Positions 16,381 through 24,671 are shown, counted from the first letter of the stretch. The stretch is DNA of 32,397 nt from Candidatus Eiseniibacteriota bacterium (GCA_016178725.1 JACOSV010000075.1:1-32397), one strand, 5' to 3'. Program-made: numbers and translations. The notes: generated from the sequence alone by a model not told the origin.

Positions 16381-16417
16381 CCGGAAGGCCCCCGCGTCCC
16401 TCGCGGAGGCCTTCCGG
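16381..16417 (-). terminator. Strong hairpin after the zinc-ribbon/cold-shock gene
   Basis: The stem has CCGGAAGGCC (16381-16390) paired with GGCCTTCCGG (16408-16417), then one mismatch, then CCGCG/CGCGG around a TCCCT loop. It lies about 50 bases after the stop of the cold-shock-domain gene. No T-run follows on either strand, so it is either an atypical terminator or an mRNA 3'-end stabilising stem. The position between two same-strand genes fits both. Confidence 0.5.
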
Positions 16418-16465
16418 GTGTCGGTCGTCCGGCGCGCCGCGGCGTCGCCGCGGCGGGATGCCGGC

Positions 16466-17149
16466 TCAAACCTTGGTGACGTTCGCGGCCTGCTTGCCTT
16501 TCGCGCCGTCCACGATATCGAACTCGACGCGGTCCCCCTCCGTCAAGGCGCGAAAGCCTTCGCCCTGGATCGCGGAGAAGTGGACGAAGATGTCTTCGCC
16601 CGAGTCGTGCTGGATGAAGCCGAACCCCTTCGCCTCGTTGAACCACTTGACGGCGCCCTGCGCGCGGCCGCTCTCGCTCGCCGTCTGCACGGCGGGGCTC
16701 GGGCGCGGCGACGCATCGCCGCCGCGCGGGGCCCGCGCGTGCGCCGGCCGCGCTCCGCCGCGCGCGCCTGCGCCGGCGGGCTTCTTCGCCTCGAAGCACG
16801 AGCGGCACAGCACCGGGCGATCGTTCGAGGGCTTGAACGGCACCATCGTCTCGGCGCCGCATTCCGCGCACACGGCCGGGTGGAGCGTCTTCGCGCCGCC
16901 GTCGCGGCCCGCGCTCCGTCCCCGCGCGCCGTCGCGGCCCGAGGCGGCCGCGCCGGATCCGCCCGCCCCGTGCTCGTGCCCGGCGCCGCCCCCGCCCTTC
17001 TGTCCCTTGCGCTGGTCGCGGCAGCGTTTGCAACGCGTCGGCGCGTGCGTCAGGCCGTGATCGCGATAGAACCCCTGCTCGCCGACGGTGAACGTGAAGC
17101 TCTCGCCGCAATCCACGCAGCTGATGACCCGATCTTGAAGGGTAGCCAT
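16466..17149 (-). CDS. Double zinc-ribbon protein fused to a cold-shock domain
   Basis: The 227-aa protein has three recognisable parts joined by Gly/Ala/Arg-rich linkers. First is a zinc ribbon with Cys11-x2-Cys14 and Cys40-x2-Cys43 (start [12 protein letters not shown], like the zf-trcl type). Second is another ribbon with Cys94-x2-Cys97 and Cys115-x2-Cys118. Third is a C-terminal cold-shock domain (about 165-227) with [18 protein letters not shown]1-like KGFGFI at 174-179 and RNP2-like DIFVHF at 186-191. Cold-shock domains bind single-stranded RNA or DNA; the ribbons may add RNA or ribosome contacts, but that is inference. ATG 17149 has GGAGG 14 bases upstream, a long spacing. A near-consensus promoter and a leader of about 200 bases precede it. 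The linkers are basic and probably disordered. Confidence 0.9.
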   Translation of the reverse strand: MATLQDRVISCVDCGESFTFTVGEQGFYRDHGLTHAPTRCKRCRDQRKGQKGGGGAGHEHGAGGSGAAASGRDGARGRSAGRDGGAKTLHPAVCAECGAETMVPFKPSNDRPVLCRSCFEAKKPAGAGARGGARPAHARAPRGGDASPRPSPAVQTASESGRAQGAVKWFNEAKGFGFIQHDSGEDIFVHFSAIQGEGFRALTEGDRVEFDIVDGAKGKQAANVTKV

Positions 17150-17205
17150 GGCGTCGTTTTCTGCCTCCGGTCGAGCGAGGGTTGGCTGCGTATCGTGGAC
17201 CCCTG

Positions 17206-17242
17206 AAAAACCGAACGCCCCGGCAGCGGAAATCTGCCGAGG
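17206..17242 (-). terminator. Terminator-like hairpin in the leader of the cold-shock-domain gene
   Basis: On the minus strand a 9-bp stem (17242-17234 with 17226-17218, one G-T pair, core CGGCAG/CTGCCG) with a 7-base loop is followed seven bases later by TTTTT (17210-17206). It may simply terminate the mrfA-mrfB transcript. However, the promoter at 17386-17359 lies upstream of it, so it also sits inside the 5' leader of the zinc-ribbon/cold-shock gene and could act as an attenuator. Confidence 0.55.
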
Positions 17243-17358
17243 CGGTGCTAGAGCCCGAGGGTGGACGGCCCGGAAGACGACTGCGATTCGGATCGACGGC
17301 GATTGCTCACGGGACGATCACGCTCGAGGAGACGATCGATACGCGTGTTGCGTCCGCA

Positions 17359-17386
17359 AGTATAGGCCGGCCGACAGGGGTGTCAA
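17359..17386 (-). promoter_or_regulatory. Near-consensus sigma-70-type promoter
   Basis: On the minus strand TTGACA (17386-17381) is separated by 16 bases from TATACT (17364-17359). This is a 6/6 and 5/6 match in an otherwise very GC-rich genome. The -35 box overlaps the mrfB stop codon. Transcription would start near 17352, leaving a leader of about 200 bases before ATG 17149. The stretch 17150-17382 holds no gene; it contains this promoter and the hairpin at 17206-17242. Confidence 0.75.
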
Positions 17387-18360
17387 CGCTCCTGCGAGTT
17401 CGATGCGACGAAACCGGCCGGGCCCGGGGCGCGCCGCCGGCACAGGGCCGCGAGCAGCTCGTACATGGTGATGACGTCGAGCAGATTGTGGTGGAACACC
17501 GGCACCAGCCGGTAGGGGTCGCCGCGGCGCACGAAGTCGTGATAGATGCCCGGGACCTCGTCGCCAGCCACGTCGCCGTAGCGGCGGCGCCGGCAGACGC
17601 CGAGCTCGAGCGTCTGGAGCCGGCAATCGGGCAGCTCGAGCTTCCAGCGCCGGCGCGACGGATGCAGCAGATCCACGTGGCGCGGCGGCAGGGAGAGCGG
17701 CACACGATGGATCAGCGCGCGCCCACGCAGGAACGGCGCGTCGTACGACTTGCCGTTGAACGTGACGAGGAACTCGAACTCGGCCGCCATCGTCGCGAGC
17801 GCCGAGATCAGCGCCGCCTCCTCGCCGTAGTGGCGCGCGAAGTACTGGCGCAGGACGAAATCGGATCCGTTCCAGTGCATCGTGCCGGCGAGGAACACGG
17901 GGCTCGACGCGAGCCCCCCGGTCTCGAGATCGAGGAACAGCGCGTGCTCGAGGCCGAGCGCCGCGAGCGCCGCGAGATCGGCCTCTTCCTCGGGCGGCTC
18001 GCCGAGCCGGCCCCAGTGGTCGCGCCGGCGTTCGATGTCGGACCGCAGCCGCTCGTGCACGTACACGGTCCCGAAGGCATCGCGCCACTCGCCGCCGGGC
18101 AGATACGCCTCGACGCCGGCGCGATGGGTGTCGCCGGGGGCGCACGGGGCCTCTTGCGGTTCGCCGGAGGCAGACGGGCCCTCGTGCGGTGCGCCGGCGG
18201 CGAGCGCGGTTGAGCCAGGGATGGCGGGCGAGCCGCCGTGCAGCGCAGCGAGCCAGGATGGCGAGCGGAGCGTGCCGCACGAGGGCCCGTCTGCCTCCGG
18301 CGAAGACGCGCGGCGCGATCGGGCGAGCTCGCCGAGCCGATTGCGGAGCGCCTCGCTCAC
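17383..18360 (-). CDS. mrfB: MrfB/YprB-like DEDD exonuclease
   Basis: The 325-aa predicted 3'-5' exonuclease has an RNase H-like (DEDD) fold, equivalent to YprB/MrfB of Bacillus subtilis, which acts with the MrfA helicase in repair of mitomycin-type lesions. The catalytic acids are visible: Asp144 and Glu146 in LFLDLETGG, Asp207 in VTFNGKSYDAPFL, and Asp295 in FHHNLLDVITMYELL. GTG 18360 overlaps the helicase stop as GTGA, matching the yprA-yprB gene order. Residues about 18-82 are a low-complexity Pro/Ser/Ala/Gly stretch. It is encoded by a repeat cluster (30-base inverted repeat plus a tandem near-copy) that appears to have expanded within the gene. The start is chosen for the coupling; longer in-frame extensions would run inside the helicase gene. 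Confidence 0.88.
   Translation of the reverse strand: MSEALRNRLGELARSRRASSPEADGPSCGTLRSPSWLAALHGGSPAIPGSTALAAGAPHEGPSASGEPQEAPCAPGDTHRAGVEAYLPGGEWRDAFGTVYVHERLRSDIERRRDHWGRLGEPPEEEADLAALAALGLEHALFLDLETGGLASSPVFLAGTMHWNGSDFVLRQYFARHYGEEAALISALATMAAEFEFLVTFNGKSYDAPFLRGRALIHRVPLSLPPRHVDLLHPSRRRWKLELPDCRLQTLELGVCRRRRYGDVAGDEVPGIYHDFVRRGDPYRLVPVFHHNLLDVITMYELLAALCRRRAPGPAGFVASNSQER
18131..18304. repeat. Repeat cluster inside mrfB: 30-base inverted repeat plus tandem near-copy
   Basis: The 30 bases at 18160-18189 are the exact reverse complement of 18275-18304, with 85 bases between. A third, direct near-copy (24 of 29 bases by eye) precedes the first arm at 18131-18159, giving a 30-base period. 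The spacer itself holds two similar motifs, GAGCCAGGGATGGCG and GAGCCAGGATGGCGAG. The whole cluster is translated as the low-complexity N-terminal linker of the exonuclease. It resembles a palindromic element that has entered a coding region. Confidence 0.8.
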
Positions 18361-20900
18361 GCGCCGACCGCGAGCCAGTGCGCGAGCAGCACCCGCGCCG
18401 CATCCTTGCTCGGCACCGCGCGCGCGTGATCGAGATCGGGATCCTGCTGCTGCGCCGGGCGCAGGATCGGCAGGCCCACGCACGACGGACATCCCGCGTC
18501 GCACGGACAGCTCGTGAGGTGGTCGAGCGCCGCGCGCGCCAGCTCGTCGAGCCGTGCGAAGCCCTGCTCGGCGAACCCGAGACCGCCCGGATAGCGGTCG
18601 AACACGAACAACGCCGGGCGGCCGAGATTCGACGAGTCGAGCATGCCGCCCAGGTCCGCCGGATCGCACATGCTCAACATCGAGAGCAGCGTGAGGAACA
18701 GATTACGCACGCCGCTCAATCCCTCCCACGGCCGCAGCCCGGCGCGCGCGACCGCGCTCCACGCCTCCTCGCCGGGCGCGAACCAGAAGCCCACCGTGTC
18801 GAGCGTCAGCCGCGGGAGCGCGAGCGGGTGATAGCCGATCGCGTCGCGCGAGCCGAACTTCACCTTCTTCATCGCGATCGTCTGCCACGCGTAGGTCACG
18901 TCGCAGAGCCGCACCGTCTCGCCGCGCCAGCGGCGCTCGCGGCGCTCACCGCGCACGCGGATGCCGGTGTCGAGCACCGGCTGCGTGTAGTAGTCCACCT
19001 CGCGCCGCTCGACGAACGCGGTCTTCTGCTCGAGGTCGAGCGTGCGCACGAACCAGGTCTCGCCCTCGTGCAGGTAGATGGCCTCGGGATGGACCAGCTC
19101 GAGCGCGCTGATCGCGTCCACGGTGCCGATCACCGTATTGCGCGCGTTGCCGTCCCCCGCCGCGGCGGGCGAATCGGCGAACGGATCGGCGACGTTGCCC
19201 GGGCGCGGCGGCGCGAGCGGCCGGCCGCCGGTGTCCATGATCGTGTAGGTGTTGTCCGAGATCGTACGCAGGCCGACCTTCGCGGCCGGGAACTGCGTGT
19301 TCGCCCAGTAGGCGCGGCCGTCGATCACGCGCGTCTCCCCCGCCTCTTCGAGCGCCGTGAGGATCTCGGGCATCTGCGGTCCGAACGCCGCCGCGTCGTC
19401 GCGCGTGAGCGGCAGCTCGTACGCCGCGCACGCGAGCTGCTGCGCGAGGATGTAGGGATTGTGCGGATCGATCACCGCCGCCTCGGGCGAGCGGCCGAAG
19501 AAGTAGTCGGGATGCCGCATCAGGTACTGGTCCACCGTCTCGTTGTAGGCGACCAGCACGGCGATCGCCGGCGCCGCGCCGCGCCCCGCGCGCCCCGCCT
19601 GCTGCCACGCGCTCGCGAGCGTCGGCGGCGCGCCGATCAGCACCGCGGCGTCGAGCCCGCCGATGTCGATGCCGAGCTCGAGCGCGTTGGTGCTCACGAC
19701 GCCGCGCAGCTCGCCCGAGAACAGCGCGCGCTCGATCGCACGGCGCTCCTCGGGCAGATAGCCGCCGCGGTAGGGACGGATGCGCTCCTCGAGCCCGGGT
19801 CCCGTGCGGCTCAAGCGCTCGCGCGCGTAGCGGTAGACCAGCTCCGCCGCGACGCGCGACTTGGTGAACGTGATCACCTGCGCGCCCGCCTCGAGCAGAC
19901 CGGTCGTCAGCGCGCACCCGTCGCCGTTCGACGAGCGCCGCTCGACGCGCGAGGCGTCCGTGAACGGCGGGTTCCAGAAGACGAAGTGTTTCTCGCCGCG
20001 CGGCGCGCCGTCGTCGTCCACCACCGTCACCGCGCGGCCCGTGAGCCGCTCGCCGAGCTCGCCGGGATTCCGGATCGTCGCGCTGCACATCACGCAGCGC
20101 GGCGCCGCGCCGTAGTGTGCCGTGATCCGCATGAGCCGGCGGAGCACGTTGGCGACGTGCGAGCCGAAGATGCCACGGTAGGCGTGCATCTCGTCCACCA
20201 CCACGAACGCGAGCCGCGAGAGGAAGCGCGTCCAGCGCGAGTGCGCGGGCAGGATGCCCTGATGGAGCATGTCGGGATTCGACAGGATCACGTTCGCGCC
20301 GTCCTTGAGCTTGCGGCGCGTGCCGGCCGGCGTGTCGCCGTCGTAGACGCCGGGGTGAAGCGCGCGCACGAGATCGGGATGGCCGGCTGCGAGGCGCGTC
20401 AGGCTCTGGAGCTGATCCTGCGCGAGCGCCTTGGTCGGGAAGAGGTAGAGCGCGGTCGGCGTGTCGTCGTCGTCGCCGCCGCCGCCGTGCGCGGATTCCG
20501 CGAGCAGGCGCTCGAGCACCGGCAGGTGGTAGCAGAGGCTCTTGCCACTCGCGGTCCCGGTGACCACGACCACGTCGCGCCCGGCGCGCAGCGACGCGAT
20601 CGCCTCGGCCTGATGCGTGTAGAGGCGCGCGATCCCGCGCGCGGCGAGCGCTTCGGCGAGCGGCGGGGCGAGTGGCGGATCGAGATCCGCGTGGCGCGCG
20701 GCGCGCGCCGGGATCGTGTGCCAGTGGGCGAGCGCGCCGCGATGCTCGGGGCGGCGGGCGTACTCGGCGAGCCATTCGGCGAGGCGCGCCCCGCCGGGCC
20801 CCGAAACGCGCCCGAAGTCGCGCGACGACGCATCGGGGCGATCATCCCCGACCTCGCCCAGGAACCGTGTGGGATCGGCTCGCATGCCGCGCGGCAGCAT
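18357..20900 (-). CDS. mrfA: MrfA/YprA-like superfamily 2 DEAD/DEAH-box helicase
   Basis: The 847-aa ATP-dependent helicase shows motif I VTGTASGKS (about 113-121), Ia-like LFPTKALAQDQ, and motif II VVVDEMHAY (DEMH at 236-239). Motif III CSATIRNPGEL and the C-terminal helicase motifs VVSTNALELGIDIGGLD and QQAGRAGRG follow. The C-terminal DUF1998-type region ends with CPCDAGCPSC (Cys798, 800, 804, 807), the four-Cys cluster known from MrfA/YprA, likely metal-binding. In B. subtilis MrfA works with MrfB in a UvrA-independent repair pathway for mitomycin C damage. The adjacent, GTGA-coupled exonuclease gene makes the same assignment here convincing. ATG 20900 lacks a good ribosome-binding site; Met6 (20885) is an alternative. 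Confidence 0.92.
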   Translation of the reverse strand: MLPRGMRADPTRFLGEVGDDRPDASSRDFGRVSGPGGARLAEWLAEYARRPEHRGALAHWHTIPARAARHADLDPPLAPPLAEALAARGIARLYTHQAEAIASLRAGRDVVVVTGTASGKSLCYHLPVLERLLAESAHGGGGDDDDTPTALYLFPTKALAQDQLQSLTRLAAGHPDLVRALHPGVYDGDTPAGTRRKLKDGANVILSNPDMLHQGILPAHSRWTRFLSRLAFVVVDEMHAYRGIFGSHVANVLRRLMRITAHYGAAPRCVMCSATIRNPGELGERLTGRAVTVVDDDGAPRGEKHFVFWNPPFTDASRVERRSSNGDGCALTTGLLEAGAQVITFTKSRVAAELVYRYARERLSRTGPGLEERIRPYRGGYLPEERRAIERALFSGELRGVVSTNALELGIDIGGLDAAVLIGAPPTLASAWQQAGRAGRGAAPAIAVLVAYNETVDQYLMRHPDYFFGRSPEAAVIDPHNPYILAQQLACAAYELPLTRDDAAAFGPQMPEILTALEEAGETRVIDGRAYWANTQFPAAKVGLRTISDNTYTIMDTGGRPLAPPRPGNVADPFADSPAAAGDGNARNTVIGTVDAISALELVHPEAIYLHEGETWFVRTLDLEQKTAFVERREVDYYTQPVLDTGIRVRGERRERRWRGETVRLCDVTYAWQTIAMKKVKFGSRDAIGYHPLALPRLTLDTVGFWFAPGEEAWSAVARAGLRPWEGLSGVRNLFLTLLSMLSMCDPADLGGMLDSSNLGRPALFVFDRYPGGLGFAEQGFARLDELARAALDHLTSCPCDAGCPSCVGLPILRPAQQQDPDLDHARAVPSKDAARVLLAHWLAVGA

Positions 20901-20948
20901 AGCCGCTCACGGCACGCATGTGCAGTAGAAATCTGGCGGGCTTCGCGC

Positions 20949-22031
20949 CTACTCGATCGAGCGATCCACCGGCTGCAGGTCGCTCACCACCCAGTCGGTT
21001 CCGCGCGGGCTGAAGCGCACGCGGTAGGCCTCACGGGCGCCGTGGAAGAACACCATCTCGTTCGCGCCCTCCTCCGTCCCGGGCGCCACGCGCCACAGGC
21101 CGGGCCCGCGCCCCCACTGATACCGGTCGGCGGACTCCAGCAGCGTCGGGTCGGCGAGCCGGCGCGCGGCGAGATCGTGATCGCCGGCCTTGAGCGCCGC
21201 GATCAGGGCAACGAACGTCGCGTACGGCGAGGGCACGCTCACGTCGGCGCGCTTCGCGAATCCGTCGGTCGCCCACGCGAAGCGCAGCGTGTGCATGACG
21301 TGCGGGCAGGTCGCGCACTCGTCGAATCCCGGCGCGCCGCGGAACGTGTGCGCCTCGATCTGCGCGCCGTCGGGGCTGCCGACGAAGCGTGCCGAGCCGG
21401 TGCCGCCGAGCGAATCGGGGCCGAGCGTCTGCACGAGCGTCCAGGCGGCGGCACCCGTGGGCCGGCGCCACACGAGCACCACCGGCTGCGGCCCGCGCGG
21501 GCCGTTGCGGGTGAACAGCAGCGCCGCCTGCCCGCCCGCGTCGGCGCCGGCATGCGCGGGGTCCAGGGCGGCCGGACGCCACGCGAGATCGACGAGGCGC
21601 ATGCCGCTGCCGTCCACCGGCTGGACGCGCACCGTCGCACCGTCGCGCCAGAAAAGCGACGGCCACGCGCCGCCCGAAGGATCGGAGCGCGCGAACAGGT
21701 TGATCGCGGCCACGGGACCGGCGCCCGAGACCTCGCCGCTGAATCCGCACGAGTCGAGCACGGTGCGCGCGCGCTCGGCGATCGGGCGGTCACCGTGCCG
21801 CCCGAGGTCGTCGGCGATCAGCGCGCCGGTCATCGCCGCGGCCGCGTCGCCGGGCTGCGACTCCCAGCGCTCGAGCGCGCGGGTGACGCGCACGCCGAAC
21901 GAGTCCGGCGCGGCCTTCGCGGTCGAATCGGTCGAGGCGGGAACGAACTTCGGCGGCTGCCGGTTGCAGCCTGCGAGCAGCGCGAGGCCCGTGACCGCGG
22001 CGATCGCCGCGAGCGTTCGTGATCGGCTCAC
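20949..22031 (-). CDS. Lipoprotein of unknown function, paralogue of its upstream neighbour
   Basis: The 360-aa predicted lipoprotein has a signal with Arg residues near the start, then AAIAAVTGLALLAGC, with the lipobox cysteine at position 22. No enzyme motif was recognised. The C-terminal half contains a Cys-x2-Cys motif (FDECATCPHVMHTL), then VPSPYATFVALIAALKAGD, a DPTLLESADRYQWG segment and a VSDLQPV ending. The same blocks occur in the same order in the gene just upstream. GTG 22031 overlaps that gene's stop as GTGA. The protein is probably anchored in a membrane facing the periplasm. It was placed by paralogy and context only; its function is unknown. Confidence 0.85.
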   Translation of the reverse strand: MSRSRTLAAIAAVTGLALLAGCNRQPPKFVPASTDSTAKAAPDSFGVRVTRALERWESQPGDAAAAMTGALIADDLGRHGDRPIAERARTVLDSCGFSGEVSGAGPVAAINLFARSDPSGGAWPSLFWRDGATVRVQPVDGSGMRLVDLAWRPAALDPAHAGADAGGQAALLFTRNGPRGPQPVVLVWRRPTGAAAWTLVQTLGPDSLGGTGSARFVGSPDGAQIEAHTFRGAPGFDECATCPHVMHTLRFAWATDGFAKRADVSVPSPYATFVALIAALKAGDHDLAARRLADPTLLESADRYQWGRGPGLWRVAPGTEEGANEMVFFHGAREAYRVRFSPRGTDWVVSDLQPVDRSIE

Positions 22032-23302
22032 CGATGCCCTCCGCGCGCGGGCGGCTTCGCCGGCCGCGCCGTCTTCGCGCCCGCCTTCGCACGGGACGCG
22101 GTCGAATCGCGCTTCGTGGAATCCGCCGCCGCGCCGCGGTCCACGCGGTGCGGCACCACCCAGTCGCTGATGATCCAGCGCCCGTCGAGCAGCTCGAAGC
22201 GCACGATGTAACGCGTGTCGCCCTTCGTGCCGTGGTGCAGGAACTCGAGCCAGCGCGGCCACGGCGTCTCCTCGCCGTACTCGAGCACCCACGCCCTGGC
22301 GCGGTGCCGCGAGCCCCAGTTGCCGGCGACCGCCTCCTCGAGCCGCGCCGGATCCTTGAGCAGTCGCGCGGCCGCGGCGCGGTTGCCGTCGGCGAGCAGC
22401 CGGATGAACAGCGTGAACGTGGAGTAGGGCGACGGCAGCACGCGCAGATCGTAGAGATGGAAGCCGGCCGCGCTCTCGACGTAGGTCAGCTCGTGGATGA
22501 TCGGCGAGCAGTCGACGCACTCGGCGAAGAGCGTGTCGTTCTTCGCGTGCACCCAGGCGACCAGCTCGGGGCGGTTGTCGGAGTTGATGTCCACCCACGA
22601 CGCCTCGCCGCCGCCCGACAGGTCGGGACCGTTGTCGCGGTACTGGACCAGATTCCAGAACGTGCCGTCCGGGCTCAACCGGAACAGCGTCATGTTGATC
22701 GCGGGCGGCGAGCCGTAGCCGTGGTCGAGCACGCCCAGGCTGTAGGGCTGGCCGGCGAATCCGGTCCACCACACGCGCATGTTGGGCTTGAGCCCGCCGT
22801 AGAACTGCGCGCCCTGCATGCGCAGGTCGTCGCCGTGCTTCCAGTAGATGAAGCCGAGCGCGTACGCCGAGCGCTTGTAGGGATTGCGGACCATGAGCAG
22901 CATGAAGTCCGAGAACGTCGGATCCACGACCATCTCGGCCGAGAGGCCGAGCGAGTCGAGCGTCGCGGTGATCCCGCGGGCGGGGATGACGCCCGTGCGG
23001 CCATACGCGCGCAGCAGCCGGCGCCCCATCTGGCCGACGAGGTCGTAGGCGCGATAGTTGGGTCCGCCGATCGTGTCGCCCTGCGCCTCCTGGAAGCGCA
23101 CCTTCGCCTCGCTCGCCCAGTGCTGCAGCGAATCGGCGGACGGCGGGAGCCACGCCTGCGGCCGTTGCGCGCGCGCGGGGCGCGCGACGGCGAGGCTGGC
23201 GATCAGGATCACGGGGACCAGCAGGGCGTGCGCCGCGCGGGACGCGGCCGCCGCGACGAACGCGGCGCCGACGCGCTTCGCGCGCGGACGTGCGGCCATC
23301 AT
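22028..23302 (-). CDS. Exported protein of unknown function, paralogue of the downstream lipoprotein
   Basis: This 424-aa protein has a long signal peptide: basic MMAARPRAKR, hydrophobic ALLVPVILIASLAVARPARA, and cleavage likely before QRPQAW. Shared blocks with the next gene include FAECVDCSPIIHEL (Cys-x2-Cys), VLPSPYSTFTLFIRLLADG, KDPARLEEAVAGNWG, and RYIVRFELLDGRWIISDWVV near the end. The middle has a WVDINSDNRPELVAWVHAKND stretch resembling the DxNxDxxxE calcium-type loops of FG-GAP/VCBS proteins. The C-terminus is a Lys/Ala/Pro-rich tail. Two adjacent ATG codons (23302 and 23299) are possible starts. Function not recognised. Confidence 0.85.
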   Translation of the reverse strand: MMAARPRAKRVGAAFVAAAASRAAHALLVPVILIASLAVARPARAQRPQAWLPPSADSLQHWASEAKVRFQEAQGDTIGGPNYRAYDLVGQMGRRLLRAYGRTGVIPARGITATLDSLGLSAEMVVDPTFSDFMLLMVRNPYKRSAYALGFIYWKHGDDLRMQGAQFYGGLKPNMRVWWTGFAGQPYSLGVLDHGYGSPPAINMTLFRLSPDGTFWNLVQYRDNGPDLSGGGEASWVDINSDNRPELVAWVHAKNDTLFAECVDCSPIIHELTYVESAAGFHLYDLRVLPSPYSTFTLFIRLLADGNRAAAARLLKDPARLEEAVAGNWGSRHRARAWVLEYGEETPWPRWLEFLHHGTKGDTRYIVRFELLDGRWIISDWVVPHRVDRGAAADSTKRDSTASRAKAGAKTARPAKPPARGGHR

Positions 23303-23372
23303 CGGGACAGGTGGGATCGAGCTCTCCTAAGGCCCGGCCGGGCGAAGTCGGATGGGCGCGGACTATATCCGA

Positions 23373-24671
23373 TCAGCGCGCCCGGCGCGCGAGCCGCGCG
23401 GCGGCGCGGGGCGCGGGCGGCATGGGTCCCGGTCGGTAGCGATAGATCGTGAGCGCGGCGGCGTCGGTGCCGAATCCGATCCCGGCGCCCCAGAACGACA
23501 TGCGGCGCGGCGCGCGGAAGATGTAGCCGTAGAAGCCGCCGAACCGCATCGTCGCTTCGATGTGCGCGGTGAGCGCGTCGCTCGCGAGGCGGATGCGATT
23601 GGGCCGCACGACCACGGCGTCGGCGAGCCGGCCGGTGGCCGGATCGCTGAACGGCGGCCCGGGATAGTTCATCCCCGTGCACGCGATCCAGTCCGCGGTC
23701 GCCGACCAGACGCTCGGACCGGCGGCGGCGGCCACCGTCGCGTAACGCGGCGTGAACTCGATCTTCGCGCCGGCGAGCTGCACGGTCGAATCGACCAGCG
23801 CGAGACGCCAGCGCATGACGCTGATCATGGTCGGGCTCATCGCCAGCGAATCGAGCTGGCAGCGGCGTGTCGTCCGCGTCACCGAGTCGATCATCGCCCA
23901 GTCGGTCCAGTCGACGACCAGCGAATCGATCGGCGTCGTCGCGGGCAGCGTCGAGAAGCTCCACACCGGACCGACCAGCCGCTCGTGGGTCGTGAGGTTG
24001 ATCACGTGCACCGCCCAGTAGGTCGGCGCGGTCTGCGACCACGCGACCGGCGGCGCGAACGGTCCCGAGGTGACCGAGCCGAGCGCGGGCAGCGTCGTGT
24101 CGGCCGGCGAGACGGGATCGGCCGCGGCGTGGACTTCGTAGATGATCGGGCCGGCCGAGGCCTCGGTGAGCCCGCCCCAGCGCAGCGCCGTGAACGGCGA
24201 CGCGCCGCCGCCGCCGTCGGCCGGCGCGGGGAACGCGGGCTTCCGCACGCTGCTGGTCGTGAACTGCCAGAAGTAGGCCTGCCCGAGCGTGAGCCCGCCC
24301 GCGGTGCGCAGCCCCGGCGCCAGCTCGATCGTGTACGTGTGCTGCAGCGCGAGCCGCTGAAGCGGCGTGATCACGATGCGCCGCGTCGCGGCGTCCCACG
24401 TGATCGTGCTCGCGATGCGCTGCGTGTCGAGCTTGAAGAACACGTAGCGCGCGTTGACGGTCGTGGTGTCGAGCGGCGCCGAGAACTGCGCCCAGATCGG
24501 CACGTCCTCGGGCACGCGCACGCTGCGCGCGGGCGGAGACACCGCCGCGATCAGCGGCGGCGGTGCGGGCCCGCCGCCGAGCACGGGCGCGGTCGCCGGC
24601 TTCTTCTCGCACGCGGCGATCGCGATCGCGACCAGGACGAGTGCCGCGGCGCCACTCCGAACGCGGCTCAT
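23373..24671 (-). CDS. Lipoprotein with bacterial Ig-like (SbsA/Big_5-type) domain
   Basis: The 432-aa product has a lipoprotein signal (MSRVRSGAAALVLVAIAIAAC, Cys21). An Ig-like domain of about 100 residues (about 45-145) follows. In it, RSVRVPEDVPIWAQFSAPLD, then RRIVITPLQRLALQHTYTIEL and TFTT-like ends resemble the SbsA Ig-like repeat that reads as 'functional minus derived value' in many surface proteins. The remaining C-terminal two thirds are unrecognised. They include a Cys pair and a hydrophobic, Gly-rich end (FGGFYGYIFRAPRRMSFWGAG). ATG 24671 overlaps the stop of the upstream secreted protein as ATGA, so the two are probably made together and exported. No enzymatic motif is visible. 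Confidence 0.83.
   Translation of the reverse strand: MSRVRSGAAALVLVAIAIAACEKKPATAPVLGGGPAPPPLIAAVSPPARSVRVPEDVPIWAQFSAPLDTTTVNARYVFFKLDTQRIASTITWDAATRRIVITPLQRLALQHTYTIELAPGLRTAGGLTLGQAYFWQFTTSSVRKPAFPAPADGGGGASPFTALRWGGLTEASAGPIIYEVHAAADPVSPADTTLPALGSVTSGPFAPPVAWSQTAPTYWAVHVINLTTHERLVGPVWSFSTLPATTPIDSLVVDWTDWAMIDSVTRTTRRCQLDSLAMSPTMISVMRWRLALVDSTVQLAGAKIEFTPRYATVAAAAGPSVWSATADWIACTGMNYPGPPFSDPATGRLADAVVVRPNRIRLASDALTAHIEATMRFGGFYGYIFRAPRRMSFWGAGIGFGTDAAALTIYRYRPGPMPPAPRAAARLARRAR

Noticed and set aside
18189-22022. Long plus-strand open frame (1277 codons) opposite mrfA and the paralogues
   Set aside because: Same reason: it mirrors minus-strand genes that have clear helicase and nuclease motifs.
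23363-23391. TATAGT as a -10 box for the 23302 gene
   Set aside because: No -35 box is found at a suitable distance upstream; the match may be chance.
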